DNA of 37,887 nt, taken from positions 1-37,887 of the forward strand of contig JAJDDI010000090.1 in assembly GCA_029260375.1 (NCBI GenBank). Reading direction: 5' to 3'. Below the pieces are notes generated by a model, which made no database searches, was not told where the DNA came from, and was given only the letters and a program-made list of their open reading frames with translations. Position numbers and translations under genes: made by a program. This DNA is from Phycisphaerales bacterium (GTDB lineage: Bacteria; Planctomycetota; Phycisphaerae; Phycisphaerales; UBA1924). Below, piece after piece: positions 1 to 7,423 of this stretch. Within the stretch, counting starts at the first letter, position 1. The number at the start of each line of letters is the position of its first letter.

Positions 1-1
1 G

Positions 2-451
2 TGCGTGGCGAACATCACCGCCAGCCGCCTGGCGATGAAGACCGAGCGTGTGGCGCGGATCACGGGCGAGAACGGGTACATCAAGATCGACTACGCCGCC
101 AAGCAGGGGCTGATCATCAAGCGCACCGCCAACGAGGTGCAGATGCGCGAGGTCCGCGAGCAGCTCCGCGCGGGCAAGGACCTGACGGACCTGAACTGGT
201 CGGACCTGGTGAACATCGAGCCGCTGATTATCGACGGGGGCGAGCCCATCGTCATGGAGATCGAGGAGTTCCTGGGCGCGGTGCGCTCCGGGCGTCGCCC
301 CGAGATCGACGCGACGGCGGGGCTGGTCAACGTGCGCACGGCCGAGCGGATTGTGGAGTCCATCCGCCAGTTCATGGGCTCGGCCGACGCCCTGTCGCGG
401 CCCGAGATCCACGTCGGGGCGTCGCTGGACCGGGCCGGGATCACGAGCTGA
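2..451 (+). CDS. Gfo/Idh/MocA-family oxidoreductase, C-terminal part (5' truncated)
   Basis: The frame is open from the window edge, so only the last 149 residues are seen. The opening CVANITASR, followed by a stretch of the type KTERVARITGENGYIKIDY, matches the C-terminal alpha/beta substrate domain of NAD(P)-dependent Gfo/Idh/MocA dehydrogenases. These proteins oxidise or rearrange sugars and related polyols. The piece IEPLIIDGGEPIVMEIEEFL, then a late helix containing ALVNV-like and AERIVESI residues, is the usual ending of the family. The N-terminal Rossmann fold lies outside the window, so the substrate cannot be inferred. The GTG at position 5 lies inside the domain and is not the real start. 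Family is confident; exact function unknown. Confidence 0.8.
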   Translation, partial: CVANITASRLAMKTERVARITGENGYIKIDYAAKQGLIIKRTANEVQMREVREQLRAGKDLTDLNWSDLVNIEPLIIDGGEPIVMEIEEFLGAVRSGRRPEIDATAGLVNVRTAERIVESIRQFMGSADALSRPEIHVGASLDRAGITS

Positions 452-538
452 GCCGGAATTCGCCCACGATGCGGGCGCCCGGGTGCAGAGATCGACAACG
501 CATGACGTGATTCCGCTGGTCCGGGCGACCCCCCGCGG

Positions 539-544
539 TACACT
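539..544 (+). promoter_or_regulatory. Candidate -10 box for the S1 gene
   Basis: TACACT fits the TANNNT -10 pattern and lies about 130 nt before the S1 start codon. No convincing -35 is visible. It would give a leader of about 125 nt that contains the hairpin at 609-629. Inferred from pattern only. Confidence 0.25.
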
Positions 545-608
545 CACGCGCGGGACCTGAGGGCTTTCGACGGGCGTTGGTCGCCCACCCCTGGCGTCCC
601 ACGCTGTT

Positions 609-629
609 CGCCGGCTTGCAGCGCCGGCG
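609..629 (+). promoter_or_regulatory. Leader hairpin before the S1 gene
   Basis: A perfect 7-bp inverted repeat, CGCCGGC (609-615) and GCCGGCG (623-629), with a 7-nt loop, sits 43 nt before the ATG at 673. Ribosomal protein S1 genes are often autoregulated through leader structure, but no known leader motif is recognised here. Confidence 0.3.
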
Positions 630-672
630 CCTTCATCATCACCCGTCTCGCTGTCACCATATAGAACAACCC

Positions 673-2109
673 ATGCCCAACGAGCACGACACCGCGCCCC
701 AGGCGCCCGCCGCGTCCACGCCCGAGCCCACCAGCCAGCCCGCGAGCGAGAGCCCGAGCCAGGCGCCCGCGTCACTCAGCGATGAGATGAACGCGGAGAT
801 CGAGGCGGCGATGGCCGACCTGGAAGCCGCGGGCGCGGCCGAGCCGGAACCGAAGCCGGGCAAGAAGCCGGGCATCCGCGGGCCGCGCGTTGTGCAGGGC
901 GGGCGCGAGCACCGCACTGGCAAGGTCGTCTCGGTGGGCGCGTCGGACGTCTTCGTCGAGTTCGGCCCCAAGGAGCTGGGCGTCGTCGAGTCGAACCAGT
1001 GGAAAGAGGGCGACACGAAGCCAAGCGTTGGCGACTCGCTCGAGGTCGTGGTGCAGAAGTTCGATTCGAACGAGTCGATCTATCTCTGCGTGCTTCCCGG
1101 CGCGGTGCAGAAGGCCGACTGGGAGATGCTCGAGCCGGGGCAGGTCGTCGAGGCGCGTTGCACGGGCACGAACAAGGGCGGTCTCGAGATGGAGGTCGCC
1201 GGGCACCGGGCGTTCATGCCCGCCAGCCAGGTCGATATCGACCGCATCCCGGACCTGTCGGTGTACGTGGGCGAGAAGCTCAACTGCCAGGTGCAGAAGC
1301 TCGACAAGCGCGGACGGGGCAACATCGTGCTCTCGCGCCGTGACGTGGTGCAGGCCGAGCGGGCCAAGGCCGCCGAGGGGCTCAGAGAGGCCCTCAAGGA
1401 AGGCGACACGATCGAGGGCACGGTCCGCAAGATCATGGACTTCGGCGCCTTCATCGACGTGGGCGGCGTGGACGGGCTGGTGCACATCTCCGACCTGACG
1501 CACGACCGCGTCGGGCACGGGGCCAAGGCGGTCGCCAAGCACATCAGCGAGGGCCAGAAGGTCCGGGTCCAGATCCTCAAGCTCGACTGGGACTCCAACC
1601 GCATCAGCCTGGGCATGAAGCAGCTCCAGGCCGACCCGTTCGAGGCCGTCGCCAGCGAGATCGTCGAGGGCGCGGAGATATCGGGCAAGGTGACCAAGAT
1701 CACGGACTTCGGCGCCTTCGTCGAGGTCGCGCCGGGCATCGAGGGCCTCGTGCACATCTCGGAGCTGGACTGGAAGCGCGTGGACAAGGTCGAGGACGTG
1801 CTGCGGGCCGACGAGGTGGTGCAGGTCAAGGTCCTGGGCGTGGACCCGCAGAGCCGCAAGGTCTCCCTGAGCCTCAAGCAGCTCAAGGAGCGCCCCCAGG
1901 CGCCCGGCGGCGGCGGGCGTGGCGGACGCAAGGGCGGTCGGGGCGACCGCGACGAGCGGACACCCGAGGAGATCCTCAAGGAAACGCCGCAGATGCGCCG
2001 CATGCGCGAGCAGGCCAAGGCCCGCGAGAAGCAGCAGGGCCAGAAGAAGGGCGGCGGGCTGGGCGATTCTGGCGGGCTCGGGCTGGGGCTTGGGGATCTG
2101 AAGCTCTAA
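673..2109 (+). CDS. rpsA: 30S ribosomal protein S1-like protein, four S1 domains
   Basis: A 478-residue RNA-binding protein expected to act on the ribosome in translation initiation. Four OB-fold S1 repeats are visible at about residues 78-143, 155-224, 243-318 and 333-403. The third and fourth carry the classic signatures IMDFGAFIDVGGVDGLVHIS and ITDFGAFVEV...GLVHISEL; the first two are divergent, as in bacterial S1. The N-terminal ~65 residues are Ala/Pro/Glu-rich and probably disordered. The C-terminus is a Gly/Arg/Lys-rich basic tail ending in a Gly/Leu repeat. The ATG at 673 is chosen because the upstream open frame has no family resemblance and crosses a leader hairpin. With four rather than six repeats it could be an S1-like paralog; copy number in the genome would settle that. 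Confidence 0.85.
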   Translation: MPNEHDTAPQAPAASTPEPTSQPASESPSQAPASLSDEMNAEIEAAMADLEAAGAAEPEPKPGKKPGIRGPRVVQGGREHRTGKVVSVGASDVFVEFGPKELGVVESNQWKEGDTKPSVGDSLEVVVQKFDSNESIYLCVLPGAVQKADWEMLEPGQVVEARCTGTNKGGLEMEVAGHRAFMPASQVDIDRIPDLSVYVGEKLNCQVQKLDKRGRGNIVLSRRDVVQAERAKAAEGLREALKEGDTIEGTVRKIMDFGAFIDVGGVDGLVHISDLTHDRVGHGAKAVAKHISEGQKVRVQILKLDWDSNRISLGMKQLQADPFEAVASEIVEGAEISGKVTKITDFGAFVEVAPGIEGLVHISELDWKRVDKVEDVLRADEVVQVKVLGVDPQSRKVSLSLKQLKERPQAPGGGGRGGRKGGRGDRDERTPEEILKETPQMRRMREQAKAREKQQGQKKGGGLGDSGGLGLGLGDLKL

Positions 2110-2146
2110 GGGTTTTCTCGCATTCTCGTTCGGATGGGGCGGGGCG

Positions 2147-2152
2147 TAGGCT
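2147..2152 (+). promoter_or_regulatory. -10 box TAGGCT, leaderless spacing
   Basis: TAGGCT ends exactly 6 nt before the ATG at 2159, so transcription would begin at or next to the start codon. One of seven such arrangements in the window. No clear -35 is seen. Confidence 0.5.
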
Positions 2153-2158
2153 GTCGCC

Positions 2159-2905
2159 ATGCAGGGCCCCACGCTCGTCCATTACCTCCCGGTTCTCACG
2201 ACGCTCCTATCGGCGGCGTTTTTGGGTGTGCTGCTCCGCCGGGCCAGCAAGCGACAGTGGGCGGCGCACCTGTGCTGGTGGGCTATCGGGGTGTTCTTCT
2301 ACGGGCTTGGAACCGCGCTCGAATCCTCGATCACGCTCTCTGGCAACACGGCGTTGCTCAACCGCCTCTGGTACTGGGCAGGGGCCATCCTCGGGGGATA
2401 CCCGCTGGCCACCGGGAGTCTGTATCTGCTCGCAAGGCGCGGGTGGGCGCACGCACTGACCTCAGTCTCGCTGGTATTTGTGGTCATCGCGAGCGTCGCC
2501 GTGATGCTGTCTCCGATCGATGCGTCGGCGATCGACAATGTCCGCCCCAGCGGGCGAGTGCTCGAGTGGCAGTGGGTGCGATTGATGACGCCGTTCATCA
2601 ACCTGTACGCGGTGTTGTTTCTGGTGGGTGGGGCGATTTATTCGAGTGTAAACTTTTTCATCGCCGGGGATCAGCCACGACGAGCCGCGGGAACCGCGTT
2701 GATCGCCCTGGGCGGCATCCTGCCCGGCATCGGCGGCACTCTCACCAAGACCCATGACCTCCCAGAAGCCCTCTACATTGGTGAACTATTCGGTCTCATT
2801 CTCATCTGGATCGGCTTCGAGCTCTGCACACGATCACCGGCGCCGATACCGGGTGAGAGCGGATGTGTTTCGAACGATCCGGGAGCCCCGGATGAGCTGA
2901 GCTGA
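2159..2905 (+). CDS. Seven-transmembrane membrane protein of unknown function
   Basis: A 248-residue integral membrane protein. Hydrophobic segments fall roughly at residues 8-25, 35-55, 68-90, 98-118, 142-165, 176-195 and 204-222, and short basic loops such as RRASKR face the inside. There is no signal peptide beyond the first segment and no soluble domain. The C-terminus (about 25 residues) is polar. I do not recognise a named family; the pattern of short loops with conserved Trp and Tyr in the helices resembles small 7TM sensor or histidine-kinase input modules, but no output domain is attached. It stands alone between the S1 gene and the DM13 gene, with its own putative leaderless promoter. 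Confidence 0.75.
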   Translation: MQGPTLVHYLPVLTTLLSAAFLGVLLRRASKRQWAAHLCWWAIGVFFYGLGTALESSITLSGNTALLNRLWYWAGAILGGYPLATGSLYLLARRGWAHALTSVSLVFVVIASVAVMLSPIDASAIDNVRPSGRVLEWQWVRLMTPFINLYAVLFLVGGAIYSSVNFFIAGDQPRRAAGTALIALGGILPGIGGTLTKTHDLPEALYIGELFGLILIWIGFELCTRSPAPIPGESGCVSNDPGAPDELS

Positions 2906-3054
2906 TCGGCGACAGATCCAGCGTGTCCAGCCGTTTCGTATCTTCTCTCGCGCGACGCCCCGGCGGAATACTCTCGGGTTGCTGTTCGTTCGCTGAGAAA
3001 GCGCGGTTCGTCAGACGGACGGGCGTTCATCCGCGTCCACGCAGGAGAAATGCC

Positions 3055-3870
3055 ATGCCCATCCAGATTCACACCATCGTCGTCGGCTCACTGATCTTCG
3101 TTGGCGGCGTGGCGCCCGTGGCATTGACGACTTCGGAAGCACACGCCCAGCCGGGCGAGGTAACCCAAGGCGAAGCCGAGGTCGTCTACTCCGGCTCGCT
3201 GTGGATCAAGGGATCCAACAACGTTGAGGGGATGTACCGCGTCGAGCGCCGCGCCGAGGGCGTGTTTATCGTGCTGGGAGATGACTTCAAGACGAAGAAG
3301 GGCCCGGACCTGAAGCTGGTCCTCTCGCCGCTCGCGGCCGACAAGGTCAGGGCCAAGACCGCGCTCGACGGATCGCTGAACCTCGGGCCGCTCCGCTCCG
3401 AGAAGGGGCGCCAGGAGTTCCGCGTGCCAGACGGGACCGATCTGACACGGTACAGCTCTGTGCTGATCCACTGCGAGCAGTACACCAAGCTCTGGAGCGC
3501 CGCGGCGCTAAGCGAGGGCCGTGTCGTGGCTCGGGGCAGCGACTGGACCCGCAAATCCAACAAGATCACCGGCTCTTGGGAGATCGCGGAGACATCCTCG
3601 GGCTACGAGCTTCGCCTCGGCGCCGACTTCAAGACCAAGAATGCGCCCGACCTGAGGCTGGTGCTCTCGCCCAATACGACCACGTCAGCCAGCGCCAAGA
3701 ACGCGCTGACCGGCGGCGTCGTGATCGCGCCGCTCGCCTCGCCCAAGGGCGCCCAGAGCTATGTGATCGATGCGGGGACCGACCTCACGGCGTACCGCTC
3801 GCTGCTGATCCACTGCGAGCAGTACACCAAGCTCTGGGGTGGCGCCGAGCTGTCCCTCATCGACCCCTGA
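3055..3870 (+). CDS. Secreted protein with two tandem DM13 domains
   Basis: The 271-residue product begins with a signal peptide (hydrophobic core at residues 7-26, likely cut after AHA at about 31). Two homologous DM13 domains follow, at about 46-152 and 170-267. Each has the DFKTK...PDL(K/R)LVLSP core and the closing LIHCEQYTKLW with a single Cys (C140 and C254). DM13 domains are proposed to be extracytoplasmic redox or electron-transfer modules that use this conserved Cys. The gene has a good AGGAG ribosome site at 3043-3047, which fixes the ATG at 3055. It is monocistronic and convergent with dut. The two repeats share near-identical C-terminal motifs, indicating internal duplication. Redox role is inference from the family. 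Confidence 0.8.
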   Translation: MPIQIHTIVVGSLIFVGGVAPVALTTSEAHAQPGEVTQGEAEVVYSGSLWIKGSNNVEGMYRVERRAEGVFIVLGDDFKTKKGPDLKLVLSPLAADKVRAKTALDGSLNLGPLRSEKGRQEFRVPDGTDLTRYSSVLIHCEQYTKLWSAAALSEGRVVARGSDWTRKSNKITGSWEIAETSSGYELRLGADFKTKNAPDLRLVLSPNTTTSASAKNALTGGVVIAPLASPKGAQSYVIDAGTDLTAYRSLLIHCEQYTKLWGGAELSLIDP

Positions 3871-3933
3871 GTCCCCCACCCTCGCCGGGAACGCGGGCGG
3901 CGCAGGTCTTGCACTGTCCGCATTTCTGCGCGC

Positions 3934-4398
3934 TCACCGCCCCGTCGACCCAAACCCCCCCGCGCCCCTGGGCGTCGGGCTCAGCTCATCGACCTCGACC
4001 AGCGCCGCCCGCGTCACGGGCGCGATGATCATCTGCGCGATGCGGTCGGCGTGCTGGATCTCGTAGGGCTCGGGGCTCAGATTGATCAGGGCGACGAACA
4101 TCTCCCCGCGGTAGTCCGCGTCAACCGTCCCCGGCGTGTTGGGCAGCGTGAGCCCGTGCTTGCTGGCTAAACCAGATCGCGGGCGGACCTGGCCCTCGTA
4201 GCCGATGGGGATCTCGACCGCGAAGCCCAGCGGGATCTTGACGATCTGCCCGTGAGAGATCAGCACCGTCGGCGTCGTGATCAGCCCGCGCGGCAGGCAC
4301 GCGTACAGGTCCATGCCCGCGGCGTGGTCAGAGCAGTACACGGGCGGCGTCGCGCGCTCGTCGAGACGCTTGAACTTGACGGTGACATCGGGCTGCAT
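3934..4398 (-). CDS. dut: dUTP diphosphatase (dUTPase)
   Basis: Hydrolyses dUTP to dUMP and pyrophosphate, supplying the dTMP precursor and keeping uracil out of DNA. It acts as a cytosolic homotrimer. All five trimeric dUTPase motifs are present in the 154-residue protein: AGMDLYA (27-33), PRSGLA (73-78), GTVDADYRGE (90-99) with the catalytic Asp, RIAQMI (119-124) and the C-terminal P-loop-like RGAGGFGSTG (144-153). The start at 4398 gives the standard family length. The open frame continues upstream into an inverted-repeat element and has no dUTPase resemblance there. A TACCAT box lies 6 nt before the ATG, suggesting a leaderless transcript rather than read-through from the gene at 4545-4871. 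Confidence 0.95.
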   Translation of the reverse strand: MQPDVTVKFKRLDERATPPVYCSDHAAGMDLYACLPRGLITTPTVLISHGQIVKIPLGFAVEIPIGYEGQVRPRSGLASKHGLTLPNTPGTVDADYRGEMFVALINLSPEPYEIQHADRIAQMIIAPVTRAALVEVDELSPTPRGAGGFGSTGR

Positions 4399-4404
4399 GG
4401 CGTC

Positions 4405-4410
4405 ATGGTA
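4405..4410 (-). promoter_or_regulatory. -10 box TACCAT before dut, leaderless spacing
   Basis: On the minus strand TACCAT is followed by GACGCC and then the dut ATG, a 6-nt spacing identical to other starts in the window. The upstream -35 region would fall inside the adjacent inverted repeat. Confidence 0.45.
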
Positions 4411-4419
4411 TTCAGAATC

Positions 4420-4533
4420 AACGCGGAGGGACGCCGAGAGCCGCGGAGATTCAGACTGGGTCTGCACGGACTCACGCGCAGACCGATTCCCGTCCTGCAT
4501 CTTGCTCCGCGGCCCTCCGCGGCCCTCCGCGTT
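4420..4533. repeat. Large inverted repeat between dut and the coiled-coil gene
   Basis: Two 29-bp arms, 4420-4448 and 4505-4533, are reverse complements at 26 of 29 positions, separated by 56 bp. Each arm is built from repeated CGCGGAGGG / CCGCGGAG units, so the arms are internally repetitive. It occupies almost the whole intergenic space. It may be a small non-coding repeat element or a bidirectional terminator-like structure; it has no T-tract. Confidence 0.7.
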
Positions 4534-4544
4534 GAACATCTTCT

Positions 4545-4871
4545 TCAAGTCGTCGGCAGCGCAGGGCCTTCGAGATCGCCCAGCAGTTCCATGTCCTCGT
4601 CGGAGAGGTTGGACTTGAGGTCGGAGATGACCCGGTTGAAGCTCTCGATCAGGCGCTGCGTGCTGGCGATGGCGTTGTCCATCGAGCTGCGCCCCGTGAC
4701 CTTCTTCATAAAGTCGGACTGGCGGATCTCGGCCAGGTTCTTCTCGCTGCTCGCCTTGGCGTCCACGAGCGCCCGCAGCAGCGCCTCGGCCTCATCCCGC
4801 CGGGCGAGCGTCTCCACCAGGATGCGCTGCTTGTGGCTCATGCCCATGTCCGTGACCTCGGTGATCATCAT
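4545..4871 (-). CDS. Small coiled-coil protein, unknown function
   Basis: A 108-residue, highly polar and mostly helical protein with no membrane segment and no Cys. Heptad-like spacing in the region from SHKQRILVETLARRDEAEALL to SFNRVISDLKSNL suggests one or two coiled coils. The Asp/Glu-rich end (SDEDMELLGDLEGP) is acidic. The start is placed at the tandem ATGs (4871/4868), which follow a GAGGGA ribosome site; the frame extends further upstream without any sign of coding. No family is recognised. It lies upstream of dut on the same strand, but the inverted repeat between them argues against a shared transcript. Confidence 0.65.
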   Translation of the reverse strand: MMITEVTDMGMSHKQRILVETLARRDEAEALLRALVDAKASSEKNLAEIRQSDFMKKVTGRSSMDNAIASTQRLIESFNRVISDLKSNLSDEDMELLGDLEGPALPTT

Positions 4872-5047
4872 CGGTCCCTCGGTGAGCCATCGTGCGTCGG
4901 GCCTCGGGCCCGAACCCTGGAATATGGATTCTCGCGAGATCACCGCACAATTCAAGCGTCCACAGGCCCCGGCGCCCCCTGGGACCGGGGATGACCCGCC
5001 CCGGGTTCACCTTTCGACGCGGGCGCTCGATGTTGCGGAAACGCGGT

Positions 5048-6565
5048 TCAGGCCGCCGTGCGGGCGGATCGGAGGCCCGGGACGTGGCGCTCGATGGCCT
5101 CGAGGACCGCCCCGGCGCTGGCCGAGCGGGCGGCGGAAAGATCATCGAGCATCGCCCGGGCACTGCCCGGGGTGTGGGCGGCCTCGTCGCTGAGCACGCC
5201 GATGCCCGGGTGGGAGGTGGGCGCCAGCGTCTCGGCGTCGTAGGACAAACGCTCGCTGAGCTTCTCGCCCGGGCGGGCTCCGGTGACGATGATGTCGCCC
5301 ACCTGCTGCGCGGTTTGGACGCTGTCGCCCGCGTCAACACCGATACGGCGCACGCGGGGCGTCAGCCCGTGGGCCTCGACGAAACGGCGCGCCAGGTCGA
5401 TGATGCGCACGGGCTGTCCCATGTCGAGCATGTAGACGCGGGGCTCGCCGGCCTCGGTCATCGCGCCGGCCTGCGTGACCAGGGCCGCGGCCTCGGGGAT
5501 GGTCATGAAGTAGCGCGTCATGCGCTCGTCGGTCACGCTGATGGGCTCGCCCTCGGCGAGCTGTGCGCCCCAGATGCGCAGCACGCTGCCGGCCGAGCCC
5601 AGCACGTTGCCGAAGCGGACGATCGCGGCCCGGGTCGATCCACTGCCGCCCGGCGCGCACGAGCCCTGGACGTACAGCTCGGCCAGGCGTTTGGTCGCGC
5701 CCATCACGGAGCTGGGATGGACCGCCTTGTCCGTGGAGATGAACACGAAGCGTTCGGCGCCCGCGGCGCGGGCGGCGTCGAGGATCGAAGCGGTCCCGAA
5801 GACGTTGTTGCTCAGCGCGTGCGCCGGGTGATCTTCCATCAGGGGCACGTGCTTGTGGGCCGCGGCGTGGAAGACGACATCCGGCGCGTGCTCGCTGACG
5901 AGCTCAAGCGTCCGGTCACCTTCGACCACGTCGTGCAGCAGCGCGGCGCGCTCCACGCCCGGGAACCGGGTCGCGAGCTGGCGGTCGATCTCGAACAGCG
6001 CGTTCTCGGAGCGCTCCATCAGGATCAGTCGCTCGGGCGCAAAGCCCGCGGCGATGCGTGACAGCTCGGAGCCGATCGAGCCTCCGGCGCCGGTGATGAG
6101 CACGCGCTTGCCGCTCAGGGCGTCGGAGACGGCCGCCCGGTCGATCGCGTGGGCCTCGCGCCCGATGAGCACGCCCGGGTCGATCGCGCCCAGGGCGCCC
6201 AGGGACGAGCCGGGCAGGGGGGCCGGCGCGTGGGAGAGCTGCTCGACCATCGGCGCCACGAACCGCTCGCTCACGCCCACACGGCGCAGGTCGGCGCGGA
6301 TCCGGACGATCTGGTCGCGCATGGCCGCGGGCAGGCTGACGATCGCCCGCTCGATGTGGTGGGCGGTGCAGATCTGGTCCAGCTCGCTGCCAGGCCCGAG
6401 GACGGGTCCGGCGGCGCCGATGGCCTCGCCCGCGGGCACGTGCTCGCCCACGGGCACGCAGCCGATGGGCTCGGGCGCGTCGGCCAGGTGCCAGAGCTGG
6501 CGCGAGAGCACGCGGAGGGTGTCGGGCGTGCCGACGAGAACTGTTCGGGGCTGGGGCTGGGGCAT
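5048..6565 (-). CDS. CapD/FlaA1-like nucleoside-diphosphate-sugar epimerase/dehydratase, soluble form
   Basis: A 505-residue extended-SDR enzyme expected to act on UDP-HexNAc (4,6-dehydration or epimerisation) in surface-polysaccharide synthesis. Residues ~7-125 form the CoA-binding-like Rossmann region typical of the family's N-terminus (RTVLVGTPDTLR...IERAIVSLPA). The catalytic SDR domain then carries the NAD(P) motif ITGAGGSIGSELSR, followed by AAAHKHVPLMEDHP and STDKAVHPSSVMGATKR with the Met-x-x-x-Lys that replaces YxxxK in this family. GARPGEKLSE near the end is also diagnostic. Membrane-bound relatives start with about four transmembrane helices; none is present here. The ATG at 6565 is preferred, but a GTG at 6586 is possible. 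It is divergent from ruvA; manC, two genes away, is a plausible pathway neighbour. Confidence 0.88.
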   Translation of the reverse strand: MPQPQPRTVLVGTPDTLRVLSRQLWHLADAPEPIGCVPVGEHVPAGEAIGAAGPVLGPGSELDQICTAHHIERAIVSLPAAMRDQIVRIRADLRRVGVSERFVAPMVEQLSHAPAPLPGSSLGALGAIDPGVLIGREAHAIDRAAVSDALSGKRVLITGAGGSIGSELSRIAAGFAPERLILMERSENALFEIDRQLATRFPGVERAALLHDVVEGDRTLELVSEHAPDVVFHAAAHKHVPLMEDHPAHALSNNVFGTASILDAARAAGAERFVFISTDKAVHPSSVMGATKRLAELYVQGSCAPGGSGSTRAAIVRFGNVLGSAGSVLRIWGAQLAEGEPISVTDERMTRYFMTIPEAAALVTQAGAMTEAGEPRVYMLDMGQPVRIIDLARRFVEAHGLTPRVRRIGVDAGDSVQTAQQVGDIIVTGARPGEKLSERLSYDAETLAPTSHPGIGVLSDEAAHTPGSARAMLDDLSAARSASAGAVLEAIERHVPGLRSARTAA

Positions 6566-6653
6566 ACTCGCAGGGTGTATCGGCACTCACCCCCAGCGGG
6601 CGACAGATTGGGCGCCCGTTGCGGGACGGGGCGAAAGCTGCTCTGATGCGCCC

Positions 6654-7304
6654 ATGATCAGGAGGATCACCGGACGCCTGGACGGCGCGACAGACACCAG
6701 CTGCGAGATCACCCCCGAGGGATCGGGGCTGAGCTACGAGGTCCTGCTGCCGCGCTACCTCGCCGAGCGAGCGCCCGAGCGGATCGGCGAGATCGTCACG
6801 CTCCGGACCCGCCAGCACCTGGAGGCCCAGGGCCAGGGCACGAGCTTCATCCCCAGGCTCATCGGTTTCGAGACCGCCCAGGAACGCGCGTTCTTCGAGC
6901 TGCTCACGAGCGTGAAGGGCCTGGGCGCGCGCAAGGCGCTGCGGGCGCTGGCGATCGAACCGGCACAGATCGCGCGGGCGATCTCGTCGCGTGACGCCAA
7001 GGCGCTGCAGAAGCTGCCCGAGATCGGCAAGCGGCTGGCGGAGACGATCATCGTCGAGCTGCACGGGAAGGTGGACGGGTTCCTCACGCCGGGCGAGGCC
7101 GCGTCGCTGAGCGCCGCGTCGATCGAGCTGCGGCCCAGCTCCAACCTGCCGCCGGCCGCGGAAGAAGCGGTCTCGGCGCTGATGGCGCTGGGCGAGACCC
7201 GCGACGGCGCCGAGCGGAAGGTCGAGCGGGCCCGCTCGCTCGTGGGCGTGGACGCCGGGACGGACGAGCTGGTCGCCGCGGCGTTCGGGCAGCGGGCGGG
7301 GTAG
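6654..7304 (+). CDS. ruvA: Holliday junction ATP-dependent DNA helicase subunit RuvA
   Basis: Binds four-way DNA junctions as a tetramer and loads the RuvB motor for branch migration in recombinational repair. The 216-residue protein shows the OB-fold domain I (MIRRITGRL start and EVLLPRYLAER), the helix-hairpin-helix domain II (ELLTSVKGLGARKALRAL and LQKLPEIGKRLAETIIVEL), a flexible linker and the small C-terminal domain III (EEAVSALMALG...RKVERARSLV) that contacts RuvB. The ATG at 6654 fits the family N-terminus; the open frame upstream belongs to the antisense of the epimerase gene. RuvB and RuvC are not in the window, while ruvX lies about 3.4 kb downstream. Confidence 0.95.
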   Translation: MIRRITGRLDGATDTSCEITPEGSGLSYEVLLPRYLAERAPERIGEIVTLRTRQHLEAQGQGTSFIPRLIGFETAQERAFFELLTSVKGLGARKALRALAIEPAQIARAISSRDAKALQKLPEIGKRLAETIIVELHGKVDGFLTPGEAASLSAASIELRPSSNLPPAAEEAVSALMALGETRDGAERKVERARSLVGVDAGTDELVAAAFGQRAG

Positions 7305-7324
7305 GGATCGTGCCGCGGACCCGT

Positions 7325-7380
7325 CCTCGGGTCAGTGTGAGAGAACCGTGAGAAGACACTGACCCGAGGGCGGGTCAGTG
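7325..7380. repeat. Perfect 14-bp inverted repeat plus half-repeat, ruvA-manC intergenic
   Basis: CCTCGGGTCAGTGT (7325-7338) and its exact complement ACACTGACCCGAGG (7356-7369) flank a 17-nt loop. GGGTCAGTG occurs a second time in direct orientation at 7372-7380. It can fold as a strong hairpin after ruvA, so it may act as a terminator, but no T-tract follows. It could also be a REP-like element. Confidence 0.7.
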
Positions 7381-7411
7381 GCACGTGGTCAAATCCCGCT
7401 ATCACCCCCCC

Positions 7412-7417
7412 TATCCT
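7412..7417 (+). promoter_or_regulatory. -10 box TATCCT before manC, leaderless spacing
   Basis: TATCCT is followed by CGCCCC and then the manC ATG at 7424, a 6-nt gap as at six other genes in the window. There is no ribosome site in the gap. Confidence 0.5.
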
Positions 7418-7423
7418 CGCCCC

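Noticed and set aside
577..672. N-terminal extension of the S1 protein from a GTG at 577
   Set aside because: The extra 32 residues are Arg/His-rich, cross a leader hairpin and do not resemble S1 N-termini.
772..2172. 466-codon minus-strand open frame opposite the S1 gene
   Set aside because: Antisense shadow; the plus strand has four S1 domains.
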